Source: Siphonodentalium dalli (taxonomy: Eukaryota; Mollusca; Scaphopoda; Gadilida; Siphonodentaliidae). From it: DNA of 64,000 nt. The position numbers were made by a program, and so were the translations under genes. The first letter of the stretch is position 1. Each line of letters starts with the position of its first letter. A model generated the notes under the pieces. It was not told the origin of the DNA and did no database searches. It saw only the letters and a list, made by a program, of their open reading frames with translations. Shown piece by piece: positions 11,501 through 22,369 of this stretch. Location: contig CP136066.1 of NCBI GenBank assembly GCA_032622095.1, forward strand, positions 186,842,716-186,906,715. Reading direction: 5' to 3'.

Positions 11501-14500
11501 AAAACAAATATATATAACCAAAGCGTATTTTGGGTTTTAGATATTTATTCCCTGTTAAATCTATTCAATGCAGATTATACCATGCTGTTATCACGTATAT
11601 GCGTTCGATAAAAATTGTTCATACGAAACACATACGAAGGTAGGGGAGAGGGGAAACGGAGAGAGATCGTTGGCGTGTTTATATAGGGTAAACCATAAAA
11701 CCAATCAGTTAGAGTAATACCCAAACACTGTCCCCATTGGAACTTGGAAGAATGGTGTAAAAAATTCGAACTACATCGACTGTTGATCATTTCAGAAAAC
11801 TGCGTGCAATTCGTTTATAAAAATTACGCGGTTTTCTGAATATTTGGATATCAAATGTATGAAAATAACTTGTTTTGGCATCATTATTCGTTATATACCG
11901 TTCGGAACACATCAGCTGAGTGTTTCATAACACTTTAAATTCGAAATTTCTGAGGGAAAGGCAATTTCTCGTGAAATTTGTATTTCAATTGTATTTAGTA
12001 TAGAAAGTGTTACACCAATATTGGAGACTCAGAATATCAACTTGTCCCATGAAACGACTAACAATTATTCTTTTCAGGAGAAAAATCATATAAACTCGAC
12101 GCATTCCTCACAATTTACAAGAAGGCCATGGACGAGAAAGAGACCGGAACGTTTGCGGATTTCATGGAGGCGTTTAAGACATTCGACAGAGAAGGTCAAG
12201 GTTTCATCTCAGCCGCCGAGATGCGCCATGTGCTCACGTGCCTCGGTTAGTATATACCAACATACAAGTCTTGAATTAAAGGCCCACTTAATTTTCGAAT
12301 CGCCAATTATTTTTTATAGTGCCCTGATATACGGTTTTAATAACAAGCTATGCCATACAATATGATTAAAATACTATAATTCATCACCATTTGGAACGTC
12401 TGTGTCTCAGAAGGTGCCCATAGAGTAATAGAAAGTAGCTGAAATAATAAAATCATTTCCCCCGTTATGGCTCCCAGAATGCAACATGATTCAAATTCTA
12501 GTTTATTTTCAATGGAAAAGGTTAACTCAATATCTAAATATATAGAGTTATTTCCAGTCCATTGAACAAAAAGAAGACTTTGTACATAATACAAGCAGAT
12601 GGCAGATAATAAAACTGCAGAAGGATCCCTATTTATTGATGGAAATGTTCAGATAATAAGTTCATTATCATTAGTAACTTATTATCTGAACTTTTGCTTT
12701 AGTATAGAACGGGTTAACTTAACTTAAAAAAGAAAAGAAAAGAAACAGACAAAGCCGATTGCACGTGGGTTTTACACCCTCCCTCTCACGATATACTAAA
12801 GATAATGAAGACATCAGCGCTTATAACAGCTGTAGACCTATGTAGTTCCTTATAACGGTGGGCATTGGCTTTTTGAACCAAATTTAATTATGACAAAAAT
12901 AAATGGAATAAACTTAGATCTTATCTTGAACTATATTGTTAACCCACTTAAGCCATGTCCTTCAAGACCTAAATGCATGTTCTGCCTAAAGTCCATGCCA
13001 TTTCAGAGTGTATATTTTCAAATTTAGACTGGGATTTTTTATTGTTAATTTGATACATGTAATTAATGCGAATTTATGAAATTTTGCAGGCGAGAAACTG
13101 ACTGATGGGGATATGGATCACGTTATGAAATTCACTGAAACCAGGGAGGATCTCGACGGAAACATGAAATACGAAGGTCAGTATGATATTCACGTACATG
13201 TATCTTATCTTAAAGCGGCGATGATGCTCAGTATGAGAATCACATGCATGTATCTTATCTTAAAGCGGCGATGATGCTTTATATTGATAATTAAATTGAA
13301 TATTGAGAAATAACGAAATAATTTCCAAAATAATATGAAGACATATATAGATACATATTAACCCATTGCGCCAGATGCATATTATATACAAATATGTTTG
13401 TACTACAGTCTGTAACATGGTCCGGAAATTCATTGCATAACTCAATTACTTGTAATTTTCATTATACGTCATAGAAATTTCATATATAATTCATATGCAA
13501 TGGTACTGCTTGCATAGTTCATGTTATTTTTATTTATTCCACACCCATTGACGTGAGTCACATGTATTTATTCCACACCCATTGACGTGAGGCACATGTA
13601 TTCAACGGAATCCCAGCCATTGAATACATAGTAGTGTATACCTCTAGTGGAATACAAGCCGGAACTATTCTTGTTGACGTTGTCGCCAAGAAAGATGACG
13701 TACATTACGTCGATTATCCGCTTCCGGTGATCCCCCCATAATTACTGGCTATTTGTCAGACTTAAATAACAATAAAGGTGGCTATAGTAACAATGGAGGT
13801 GACACTCATGGATTGAACTTATCTGACTGAACGGTGTAGAATATAGACAGAACACAACGCGCATCTTAATCTTTTATCGAATGAGTTGCGGATGGCGCAA
13901 GGATATATTTCGCGAGAGCGTAGCTCGAGCGAAATATAACTTTGCGCCGTCCGCAACGAGTTCGATAAAAGATTCGAGATTATGATGCAAGTTGTGTTCA
14001 CATGTATAAATCACAATAAAGGTAGCTATAGGAACAATGAAGGTGACATTCATGGATTGAACTTATCTGACTGAACGGTGTAGAATAAATACAGAACACA
14101 ACTTGCATCATAATCTCGAATCTTTTATAGAACTCGTTGCGGACGGCGCAAATTATATACATTGAAATATATCCTTGCGCCACCCGCAACTCATTCGATA
14201 AAAGATTCTCGATTAAGATGCGCGTTGTGTTCTGTCTATCTATGGCATCTGCCCCTGGTGGGTGTAAATTGTCAATAAATTATCTATCTAATTATCTATC
14301 TATCTCCGGTGTAATGTGGATATCTTACTTATACTGTTATTTTGTTTGTGTTCTCCCCTATACAGAAGAAAGTAACTGTTGTCGAGTACCTTATGATTTG
14401 ATCTGTGCGACTTCCGATATATATGACAACAGAAGCACACACGTAGAACTTCGAATCGACAACTTCATGACCTTGTTGATGCTTGTTCAAGTCTAAGACT

Positions 14501-15233
14501 ATTCCTAGTAATTCCGAACAAAGTGTAAAATTTATAGTCCGAAAAATTAAGGCTTCAGAAAGCGACTGAGTGGGGCTTTATAAGCCCACTTCCCAATTTC
14601 CTGATTCCAATGACCATGCATATTCCAAGTCCCTTAGGAATTGAAAGAGATACTTTACCACAAAGAGAATCGGCGATGATGAACGAGAATAAAGTCTTTC
14701 GTGGCCAAAAGAAAAAAATCTAGAAAAATAATATTGGGTGCAGCGTTTGACTTTGGGGCGGTTGTGTTAATAGAAACATGCTTCCATTTTATTTGGCCTA
14801 AAAACATTGGATATTTGTGCTTAGCAAAATATCGATCCATGTGAACGTATCGATTAACACACGTCATCGTTCACACACGTTATCAATGTAGGTCATGTGA
14901 CATCAAACGACACAATAGTTGGAGTACTGTGGTTTGAGTCGTAAATTGGCTTGTGTTTATGCAACCCACAACGATCTTGGAGGCCAATTAATAATTTCCA
15001 TCCGTTTCAAACGAACCAGCACGAGGAATGTAAATACCATAGAAAGGCTTGGCTCGGTCGAAGCAGACGAAAATTAATAATTGGCCTCTAATGATATATG
15101 ATATAGTTAATAATTCGTTTTTGGAGTCACTCCTGTGCATGTGTAACATAGTTAAGACATATATATGTGTGGCCGCTTTGACAGTCGTCCTTCCGTTTAT
15201 ATTTCAGAATTCATCAAGAAAGTGATGGCATGA
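5580..15233 (+). CDS. Myosin essential light chain, copy A (premature stop in last exon)
   Basis: Essential (alkali) light chain, which wraps the myosin lever arm next to the regulatory light chain. Exons: 5511-5582 (UTR plus ATG), 7348-7378, 10710-10856, 12078-12245, 13090-13176, 15208-15251. All introns are GT-AG; phases are 0,1,1,1,1. The EF-hand I loop [12 protein letters not shown] lies at residues 21-32, an EF-hand III-like loop [12 protein letters not shown] at 97-108, and a degenerate EF-hand IV around [12 protein letters not shown] at 136-147. In scallop, known work places the triggering calcium site in EF-hand I. The frame joins cleanly to a normal TAA at 15249, but a TGA at 15231-15233 replaces the Gly154 codon, removing the last six residues (GPFGDK). 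Residue 9 is Asn here and Asp in B and C. Either this copy makes a 153-residue protein or it is beginning to decay. The family assignment is certain; function is not. Confidence 0.9.
6005..6384. mobile_element. MITE with nested palindromes in intron 1 (copy A)
   Basis: Ends CCCTTTACCCAACA and TGTTGGGTAAAGGG form terminal inverted repeats. Inside are two 69-bp perfect-looking palindromes, 6154-6222 and 6290-6358, each built from GCCAATGCATTCTCTTATAT and its complement, and the two are themselves mirror images. It is present in copy C (51936-52315) and absent from copy B, where the site reads GAGAGACATCAGGCTTAAG near 25262. The right flank is TTAAG; the left flank appears to have lost about 10 bp, so the target duplication cannot be read. 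Confidence 0.75.
7491..7629. mobile_element. Fold-back MITE in intron 2 (copy A)
   Basis: Palindrome GAGGATCTACAACGAATCCC...TATAGCGAAATTTACAAAAC mirrored by GTTTTGTAAATTTCGCTATA...GAGTTGTAGATTC. It is present at the same place in copies B and C, so it predates the triplication. Confidence 0.75.
8981..9055 (+). mobile_element. Short insert with AATAAA and A-tail, only in copy A
   Basis: Compared with copy C (around 54915), copy A carries about 75 extra bases ending with AATAAA at 9037-9042 and a run of eight A at 9048-9055. This looks like a truncated retroposed 3' end; no source gene is recognisable and no clear target duplication is seen. Confidence 0.4.
10984..11013. repeat. Interstitial telomeric repeat in intron 3 (copy A)
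   Basis: Consecutive CCCTAA units (complement TTAGGG) lie 127 bases inside intron 3. The same block occurs in copies B and C at the same position. Confidence 0.85.
12647..12719. repeat. Hairpin plus lone satellite-like monomer in intron 4 (copy A)
   Basis: GTTCAGATAATAAGTT and AACTTATTATCTGAAC form a stem at 12647-12692. It is followed by TTTAGTATAGAACGGGTTAA, which matches the core of the 45-bp satellite at 1-1800. Present in all three copies. Confidence 0.6.
13852..13998. mobile_element. Fold-back element in intron 5, first of two (copy A)
   Basis: Palindrome with ends ACACAACGCGCATCTTAATC and the matching GCAAGTTGTGT, containing GAGTTGCGGATGGCGCAAGG and its near-complement, with a central GCGAGAGCGTAGCTCGAGC. 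A second, related copy follows at 14096-14231; both are preceded by GGATTGAACTTATCTGACTG, so the element and its flank were duplicated in tandem in copy A. B and C have one each. Confidence 0.7.
14096..14231. mobile_element. Fold-back element in intron 5, second of two (copy A)
   Basis: Same palindrome family as at 13852-13998 (CGTTGCGGACGGCGCAAA mirrored by TTGCGCCACCCGCAAC) with a different short centre, TATACATTGAAATATA. Confidence 0.7.
14366..14496 (+). other. Candidate alternative 3' exon of ELC copy A
   Basis: A pyrimidine-rich tract ending TTCTCCCCTATACAG precedes 14366. Spliced from exon 5 the phase fits and the frame stays open for 42 codons to TAA at 14494-14496. In B and C the corresponding exon is much shorter. 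The downstream AATAAA of B and C is changed to AACAAA here. Speculative: no transcript evidence and no similarity to a known ELC tail. Confidence 0.25.
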
Positions 15234-15407
15234 CCATTCGGAGACAAGTAAGAACAAGCCGGTACCGTGAAGCCGGACCAGCGAAGACGACCAGACAAGA
15301 CGCAAGTCACCGACACGAGTCATGAGGGATGTTCTGTCGCGTACTACGTTCTGCAGCATTCTCTCTATGTTTTTTTTACTCCTAATTTATTGAACAGTAT
15401 ATAGAAA

Positions 15408-15413
15408 AATAAA
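15408..15413 (+). terminator. Poly(A) signal of ELC copy A
   Basis: AATAAA about 157 bases after the original TAA, in a context (TATAGAAAAATAAACATTAT) conserved in B and C. Confidence 0.75.
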
Positions 15414-16303
15414 CATTATTTTCACAACTTGTGTCATATGTTCTATTTGAAAATATGGAATTGAACCCCACACAATGCAGACTTTGGATATTTTCATCTA
15501 AATTATTTAAAGATGGTCTATCTCTTCCTAACTGCGCGTCACTAGTAGCCCCCATGTGCCGTCACATGAGGGAAGATGAACGATTCAGACTGCACAATCA
15601 ATAGTGGAATATTCAATCGCATGAATTGGTACAACTTCAGTTACGGGCTGCCTATCAAAAACTTTTCGGCAACGTGCTCAGTGGATTAGCCGGCATCGAT
15701 AATGCCTGAGAAGATGGTCTGTCTCTTAATTCTCTTCCCAACAAGTTTATATAGTTTCTGGGGTATAAACATGAATCGAAGACTTATGCCCGGAAGCGCA
15801 ATCAATTGGTTGTAATTGTTATTTTCCGGTATAATACATATAGCCTTTCGGGACAAATCTGCATGCTATTTTCAGAACAGAAACTGTTGGAGCATTTGGA
15901 GCATAGCAACAGGGAGAACTCTTATCTTGATAGCAATCTCAACCAGGCCAAAGTGTCACGAGCGACATGGCTAACTATGGCATAGTAATTATGACGACCA
16001 TTTGTCACCAAACTCCGCCGTAATAAGATGTCACACCAAGTATGCCATCGCCACTGTAGTACGTGTGTCCGCAGCAATTTGGCAAGATTGACAATGGATC
16101 ATTTTGGCTCAAAATGGCGATACAAGATGACCACAGTTAGTTCGAAGTTCGATATTCAATTGCTAAGTTCGATATTAACTGTCTAAGTTCCCACATGTGT
16201 ATATGTCGGTGTTTGGTCATGTTAAATACTGGTTTTCATCAGCCTGCTCGTGAAATTTCCCCAGTGAGAACCAATCTCTTAATATACTCCACGTATAAAC
16301 TAA
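15414..16303. other. 3' flank of ELC copy A, no gene recognised
   Basis: Shared with B (33933-34821) and C (61358-62249). A 36-codon frame beginning EQKLLEHLEHSNRENS near 15878 is preceded by TTTTCAG and looks exon-like, but its 3' end differs among copies and I assign nothing to it. Confidence 0.5.
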
Positions 16304-16860
16304 GCTGATTAATCAAGATAGCTAAATTGATTAATCAAGACAGCTAAGTTGATTAATCAATAGCTAAGCTGTTTAATCAAGATAGCCGAAAATTTATTAA
16401 TCAAAATAGTTAAGTTGATTAATCAAGATAGTTAAGTTGATTAATCAAGATAGTTAAGTTGATTAATCAAGATAGATAATTTGATTAATCAAGACAGTAT
16501 GTTGATCAATCAAGACAGTATGTTGATCAATCAAGACAGTATGTTGATCAATCAAGACAGCATGTTGATCAATCAAGACAGTATGTTGATTAATCAAGAC
16601 AGTATGTTGATTAATCAAGACAGTATGTTGATTAATCAAGACAGTATGTTGATCAATCAAGACAGTATGTTGATCAATCAAGACAGTATGTTGATCAATC
16701 AAGACAGTATGTTGATCAATCAATACAGTATGTTGATCAATCAAGACAGTATGTTGATTAATCACGATAGTATGTTGATTATCAAGACAGTATGTTGATT
16801 AATCAAGACAGTATGTTGATTAATCAAGATAGTAAGTTGATTAATCAAGACAGTAAGTTG
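16304..16860. repeat. 21-bp minisatellite with palindromic core (unit A)
   Basis: About 25 tandem copies of TTGATTAATCAAGACAGTATG. The core TTGATTAATCAA is a perfect 12-bp palindrome. Because the unit is 21 bp, both strands stay open and give INQDSML and INQHTVL peptides; I regard these as by-products. Confidence 0.95.
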
Positions 16861-17589
16861 TGAGGTGGTTCTACGCTGCCGAAATGTCATTCCAGGCACA
16901 TTAGGCGTGAAACGGGACAAGTAAGGAAATAAATCTTGGAAAGCTGATTTTTTTTATTATTTAGGCTATAACATCGCGGACGCATCACGAAAAGTCCCAT
17001 AAATTCCGAGTTGAGCTTTCTGAGTTACACCTTTTTTCCCCACATAAAAAAACAAACTTTTTTATTTTTCACAATCATGGAAATAATTGGATGCTGTAAC
17101 AATTTTTCAGCCGAAACATATGCAAAAGGCACTCAATATTGTTCAGTACAGAATTATCGAACCAGAGATACCAATTTAAAGGGGGCCTTCGAATGAATTT
17201 CGCAGATATGGATATGAAATAACATAATGACCCCAAAAAATTGCGATATTTTCATGCAAACTATCGTACTCGATGTTGGATTTCTCGGGCTTCTCAAAAC
17301 ATAGACGCTAGCAATTTGTTTAAAAAACTGCACAAACATCACTCCTTCACTATAATATGCAATATTAGCGACTATTGATATGGTAAGTGGTCAACACTTG
17401 TAAAAACATAACCCTACCCCCTAAACTTTTTCTCATCGATCTAGTGACATTTTGCTCTTCTACTAGTCAAAGCGCTTGTTGTAGAAAAGCACCACAATTG
17501 TGAAAAAGGCGTCGAACGCATGAAACTTGGCACATAAGTCCCGTATACGCTACTGCTCATATTCGTATATAGCGACATTCGCGGCAGGT
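16861..17589. other. Shared 3' spacer of unit A, no gene recognised
   Basis: Near-identical to 35401-36134 in unit B. It contains ATTCCGAGTTGAGCTTTCTG, the inverted form of a motif in the 5' flank (near 4452). No coding signal seen. Confidence 0.5.
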
Positions 17590-18190
17590 CCTTACTTAGC
17601 AACGGTTGCTAGGCAACTACCCGACATCGAATAAATGCACATATGACTGATATTATGTGAGTTTTAACAAACTAAACTACGTCGTGTAGCATTTTTATGA
17701 TGAAAACAATTACAAGTTGTTGTTAGTGTCGACCTGAGTGACAAATTACCATTTTTCTTACTTAAATGGGGTGACGGTTGCTAGGGAGACGCCCGCAATC
17801 TAAAAATGCACATATGACTGATATTATTGTAGATTTAACAAACTAAACTACACCAAGTTGTATGTTTATGATGCAAACAATAATAATAGTTATTGTTAGT
17901 GTGGATCTGATAGGAAACATGCCATATATTTCTTACTTACAATATTGGTAACTGTTGCTAGGGTAACCGAAATACAAAAATGCACATATGACTTATATTA
18001 TGGTAGTTTTAACAAACGAAACTACTTCATGTAGGATTTTTATGGTGAAAACAATTATAATATTGTTAGTGTGAGTCTAACCAGAATGTGGCACACATTT
18101 GGTTTTATTATGGGTACAATTATAATATTGTTAGTGTGTGAGTCTAAACAGAATGTGGCACACATTTGGTTTTATTATGGGTACAATTAT
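17590..18190 (-). repeat. ~175-bp satellite in reverse orientation (unit A, 3' side)
   Basis: Three to four monomers of the family at 3010-3540, inverted: GTTGTTAGTGTSGAYCTGA recurs near 17717, 17900 and 18065, and the last 65 bp are duplicated. Confidence 0.8.
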
Positions 18191-19440
18191 TACGCCACAC
18201 CGTGGTGTTGCTTGGTACGCAGATTTTCATGTTCGAGCGGACGATCGATAATCCACTGGGTGAATGTATTATGGTTAGGTATTTCGTACTTGAGTAAAAT
18301 CGTTCCGATAGAGTGACGATAGTTCAACAAAGATTAGCACATGTGTTTACGTCACCAGTGTAATTGTGGGGACATGTTTCTATTATGAAGGTTCGCTATC
18401 CAGAAGATCCACTATTCCGAAGGTTCTCTATTCTGAATACTTGCTATTTCGAAGGTTTACTATTCCGAGGTTCGCTATTCCGAATGTTCTCCATTCCGAA
18501 GGTTTTTGTTATGTTTAGGTTAATTCTATATTCTAAAGTATTGAGAGGGTTCATTATCACGAAGATTCTTTTCATGGAGTGTGCGCTCACATCCGAACTG
18601 ATCCTGCGCGCATACCGATACAGATACAGGAGGAAATAACTTAGAACACTAAATGTGATTTTTTTTTTTTTCGCAGGTTTTCTTGAGATTTAATGTGATT
18701 ACATGGGCCCATACCTTTGAATTCTTGGCATATAATATGAATGTTGTGGTATATATGGACCCTTCTGCATTGGGACATGACACAGGTACAGTTGACTTAA
18801 GTGCTGTTCTGTGCGGGCTCCAATTTGGGGTTCAATATTTTAAGGGCCAAATTTAGAATTTTATGGGCCCATACCTTTGAAATCTGGACATATAATATGA
18901 ATATTGGGGGGGGGCATGTCTCTATTCCGAAGGTTCACTATCCCGAAGGTACACTATTCCAAAATTTCTCTGAATGTTCGCTGTTCCGAAGGTTCACCAA
19001 TCCGAAGGTTCGTTATTCCGAAGGTTCTCTATTCCAATGGTTTTTGTTATTTTAAGGTTAATTCTATTTTCTAAAGTATTGAAAGGGTTCATTATCACGA
19101 AGATTCTTTTTATGAAGGAAATAACTTAAAACATTAAATGTGATTTTGTTTTGTTTTCGCGGGTTTTCTTGAGTTTAATGTCATTACGTATAACCTTTTT
19201 CTCATTACATATTCACGCCAAGCAGCCCACACAGTTGCTATGTTTCCTGCGATTTAATGTCATTACGTGTGACCTAATGTCTCAATAATCTGCGGCAAGA
19301 GTACGCCTGCTAAAGGCGAATTATAACAGTGGGATTATAACGCTCAACGAATACTGGAGGTTATAACAAACTTCGCAGCAGAATATCGCTGAGTAGACGA
19401 GTATGAGATGAGCCTAACTGCAATTGTGACTTTGTTTAAA
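18191..19440. repeat. Unit A-specific block with TTCCGAAGGTTCNCTA repeats
   Basis: Absent from unit B, where the flanks TATGGGTACAATTAT and CTGTTATGCT are adjacent (36661-36685). It contains two diverged copies of a ~270-bp module (18364-18660 and 18905-19160). Each has tandem TTCCGAAGGTTCNCTA units followed by TTAATTCTATATTCTAAAGT and TTCATTATCACGAAGATTCT. No gene. Confidence 0.65.
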
Positions 19441-19570
19441 GGCCCATTTAATTTTGGAGTCATTCATTTTGTTATATTATATACGGTTTTAAAAACAATT
19501 TATGCCATAAAATTTGAATAAAATACTCTAATTCATCACCATTTGAAACGCAAAATACTTATATCTCCTA
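19441..19570. repeat. Dispersed repeat also found in ELC intron 4
   Basis: AAAGGCCCATTTAATTTTGG...ATACGGTTTTAA...TAATTCATCACCATTTG closely resembles the intron 4 sequence at 12280-12395, so a fragment of this sequence is dispersed here. Confidence 0.5.
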
Positions 19571-19649
19571 GTTTGAAACACCTTTAAAAAACTGCGACAA
19601 GTCGTGCGTTGTATATCTAGCAAGTGGCAACTAACATGTCCTCTTCGGC

Positions 19650-20180
19650 TTTCCATAGATTTCAACGTAATTTGATACTTAGGGGTATTTGTGTCCGGGA
19701 AGTGTTTTGGACGGGTCAAATCGTGACCCCGACCTGACCTTGACCTTTAAAAATGTCAATGCAAGGTCAATTTGGGTAAAACGGACGAATTTCGGCGAAA
19801 TTTGATACCTAGGGTTACTTTTGTCCGGGGAGTCTTTTGAATGGGTCAAATCCTGACCTCGGCGTGACCTTGACCTTCAATGTGGTCAATCAAAGGTCAA
19901 ATCGGGTAAAACGGATGGATTTCGACGAAATTTGATACCTATGGGTGCTTTTGTCGGGGGAGTGTTTTGGACGGGTCAAATCATGACTCCGACCTTACCT
20001 TGACCTTCAAAATTGTTAATTAAAGGTCAAGTTGGGTAAAACGGACGGATTTCGATGAAATTTGATACCTAGTTGTACTTTTCTCCGGGGTGGGGGTGTT
20101 TTGGACGGGTCAAATCATGACCCTGGCCTGACCTTGACTTTCGAAATAATCAATTCAAGGTCAAATCGCGCCTTTCTCGG
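19650..20180. repeat. ~130-bp tandem repeat with TGACCTTGACCTT motifs
   Basis: Four units; GGGTCAAATC recurs near 19713, 19843, 19973 and 20107. Each carries TGACCTTGACCTT or a close variant plus AAGGTCAAxTxGGGTAAAAC and GAAATTTGATACCTAGG. Unit A only. Confidence 0.8.
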
Positions 20181-20569
20181 GAAATCAGATGGGAAACAGC
20201 CCGGACGAAGTCGGGCCCATCAGCTTGTGTAATAAAGAAGACAGTTTGAATAATGTAATGTATAACACGAGAAACAGGAAAACTTGAAATATGGAAGTAT
20301 GCAAATTTCCCACATAAAATTTGAAAGCTAGTTTATAGTATAATTATATTATAATTTATATTTATGGCAAAAATATGATCTTGGTGGCGTTACCATTTCT
20401 GACTATGGGTTTCTTGTCTGTTATGCTTCATTGCCAGTTCCGGCACTCAGAGTTAACGGAGACCATAATTGAGGAGTTTTACACTAATCGACCAAGCGGG
20501 AATTCAACGTGAGTGTTGGACAGTAACTACTGTTGTTGCTTATATTTAATATGAGGCATGACCACAATA

Positions 20570-20690
20570 GCTATATACTATGGACTAGACGCTGGCTCTA
20601 TGAGGCTACGTGGTTACACTATGCACGGCGTCATGACGGCGAACAGAGCAGAGCTTCGGAGCGTCATAGAGCCAGTGTCTAATCCATATA
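20570..20690. mobile_element. Short fold-back element (unit A)
   Basis: ATGGACTAGACGCTGGCTCT and its near-complement GAGCCAGTGTCTAATCCAT flank an imperfect palindrome. The same element lies at 46808-46925 in unit B. Confidence 0.6.
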
Positions 20691-21175
20691 TGGTATTAAT
20701 CCACACAGATAGATGTATAAGTCACGGACCCGCTCATCTATATATATGAAGAACATGGGGCCAGCCCCCAATATGTATTCCATAGCCCACAATAGTTAGG
20801 TAAGGATCCAGGCACATATGAGTAGTCATAGGACACATGTCCATACACATGGAGGTAGGATATGTATAGGCCATGAATCAGGCCGCTACATATAAGCCAT
20901 AACATCGGGCCCTTATATATATTGGTCTTGGATCCAGAAACCTATAGACAAGGCATACAACATTTAACCACGATGTCAAACGGGTTATATCTGGTCACCA
21001 GGAGCAGATGCCCCAAATAGAGCGATGACATATTATAGAAATACAATAGTTTACTCTATGGCGATGGACCCAGCCCAGTATACATGTTCTGGGATATCTA
21101 AGCTGCATGGTTAGGGACCATGCCACTGTTAGTGGTGCAAACACCCAAGTGCACATAGGTAGCCCATGGACTATA
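20691..21175. repeat. CATGGACC-type degenerate repeats at the A/B junction
   Basis: Same family as 46930-48515. In unit A the sequence jumps from GTAGCCCATGGAC to TATAAATAGATAGAGTATTC, so about 1.1 kb present at 47400-48515 is missing at this junction. Confidence 0.65.
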
Positions 21176-21349
21176 AATAGATAGAGTATTCCTCGTAGAT
21201 GCCATGGTCAAATGTAGTGCGAATGTCAGATTCCAGGGATGGAGTGGGTGGTATCGACATAAATTGGGTCAATATGTTTACATGTCTCATTAAAATATAT
21301 TGCATCAATCGGTTGATGGCAGATACAATCATAAACTTCATATAAGAAA

Positions 21350-21500
21350 TGAACGGCGGTTTCAATGTGGTCATGGGATTTTGACCGCGAGAAAAATTCA
21401 GCAAACTGCATGAACCCCGAAGGGGTTCATGCGGAGTTTGCTGATTTTTTTATCGCGGTCAAAACCCATGACCACGTTGAATCCGCCGTTTATTATTTAT
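21350..21500. mobile_element. Fold-back element at the start of unit B
   Basis: GGTCATGGGATTTTGACCGC...GCATGAACCCCGAAGGGGTTCATGC...GCGGTCAAAACCCATGACC. It is absent at the equivalent places in units A and C. Confidence 0.75.
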
Positions 21501-21529
21501 ATTTATATACTTACGCTCTTTAAAACACT

Positions 21530-21760
21530 TCTCCAAATATGTCCGTTATTTCGTAAAAAACATTTTTTTCAAATATCTCCGTTATTTCGTTTATAAAAAT
21601 AATTTCCTATTTCTATATTTCGCTCTATATTTCGCCCTATTTCGCTATTTCGCTGTATTTTCTATTTCGATTTTTCGTGCTATTTCGCTGTATTTTCATA
21701 TTTCGCTTTTTCGTTGTATTTCATATTTCGATAATTCGCTATATTTGACATATTATGGGA
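21530..21760. repeat. TATTTCG low-complexity repeat
   Basis: Irregular tandem TATTTCGCT/TATTTCGAT units following the fold-back; unit B only. Confidence 0.7.
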
Positions 21761-21942
21761 TATGGGATTATATGATAACCAACATTCTGATAGTCAATCG
21801 AACATCTCGTGATTATATGCCACTAGCCATCCAATCGTGAACCTCGATTACATATTGTTTGCTATAAAATCCTTGGTGTATTGGCTGATTAGATACTCAA
21901 GCAGTCGGTAATGTCCGACAATCCCCGGTGATTTCCGGGACC

Positions 21943-22012
21943 AATATGTTCATAAACCTATGAACGACATTGAAAGTGACATCACGTTACATTCATAGGT
22001 TTATGAACGCAT
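21943..22012. repeat. Inverted repeat around TTCATAAACCTATGAACG
   Basis: GTTCATAAACCTATGAACG at the left and CATTCATAGGTTTATGAACG at the right, about 25 bp apart; unit B only. Confidence 0.55.
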
Positions 22013-22369
22013 TGGATAAGGGGCCGTGTCTACCGTAACGCTATGGGGAAATCGGAAGAGATATCAGGTGTATGTAAATATACATGAATATCCTGCTGAT
22101 AAAAATAACTAAATAGTCTGTCAGTTATAATTAGTTTTATAAATGGTAAGTGGTTACCTAGCAACATTTCAACCTCAATATCAATCTGACACAGGGCAAG
22201 TTTTGTATTAGTACCCAATACAGCAACCTTTTGTGGTGACTTATTTGTCAATATAAGCACACTATGGCATATTATGAAACAGTGAGATCAATTAAATTGC
22301 AGAAACTCATAGAGATGGTATGTTTTCAATGGTTGGTATGTCCCTCGCAACCATTCCACCGCCCTTTAA

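Noticed and set aside
15878-15986. Exon-like frame EQKLLEHLEHSNRENS with a TTTTCAG in front
   Set aside because: Its C-terminal part differs by frame among copies and no partner exons are seen; at most a gene relic.
16463-16798. 100-190 codon repeat peptides (INQDSML, INQHTVL) on both strands here and at 34940-35464 and 62410-62985
   Set aside because: A 21-bp repeat leaves both strands open; no promoter, splice or composition evidence for a protein.
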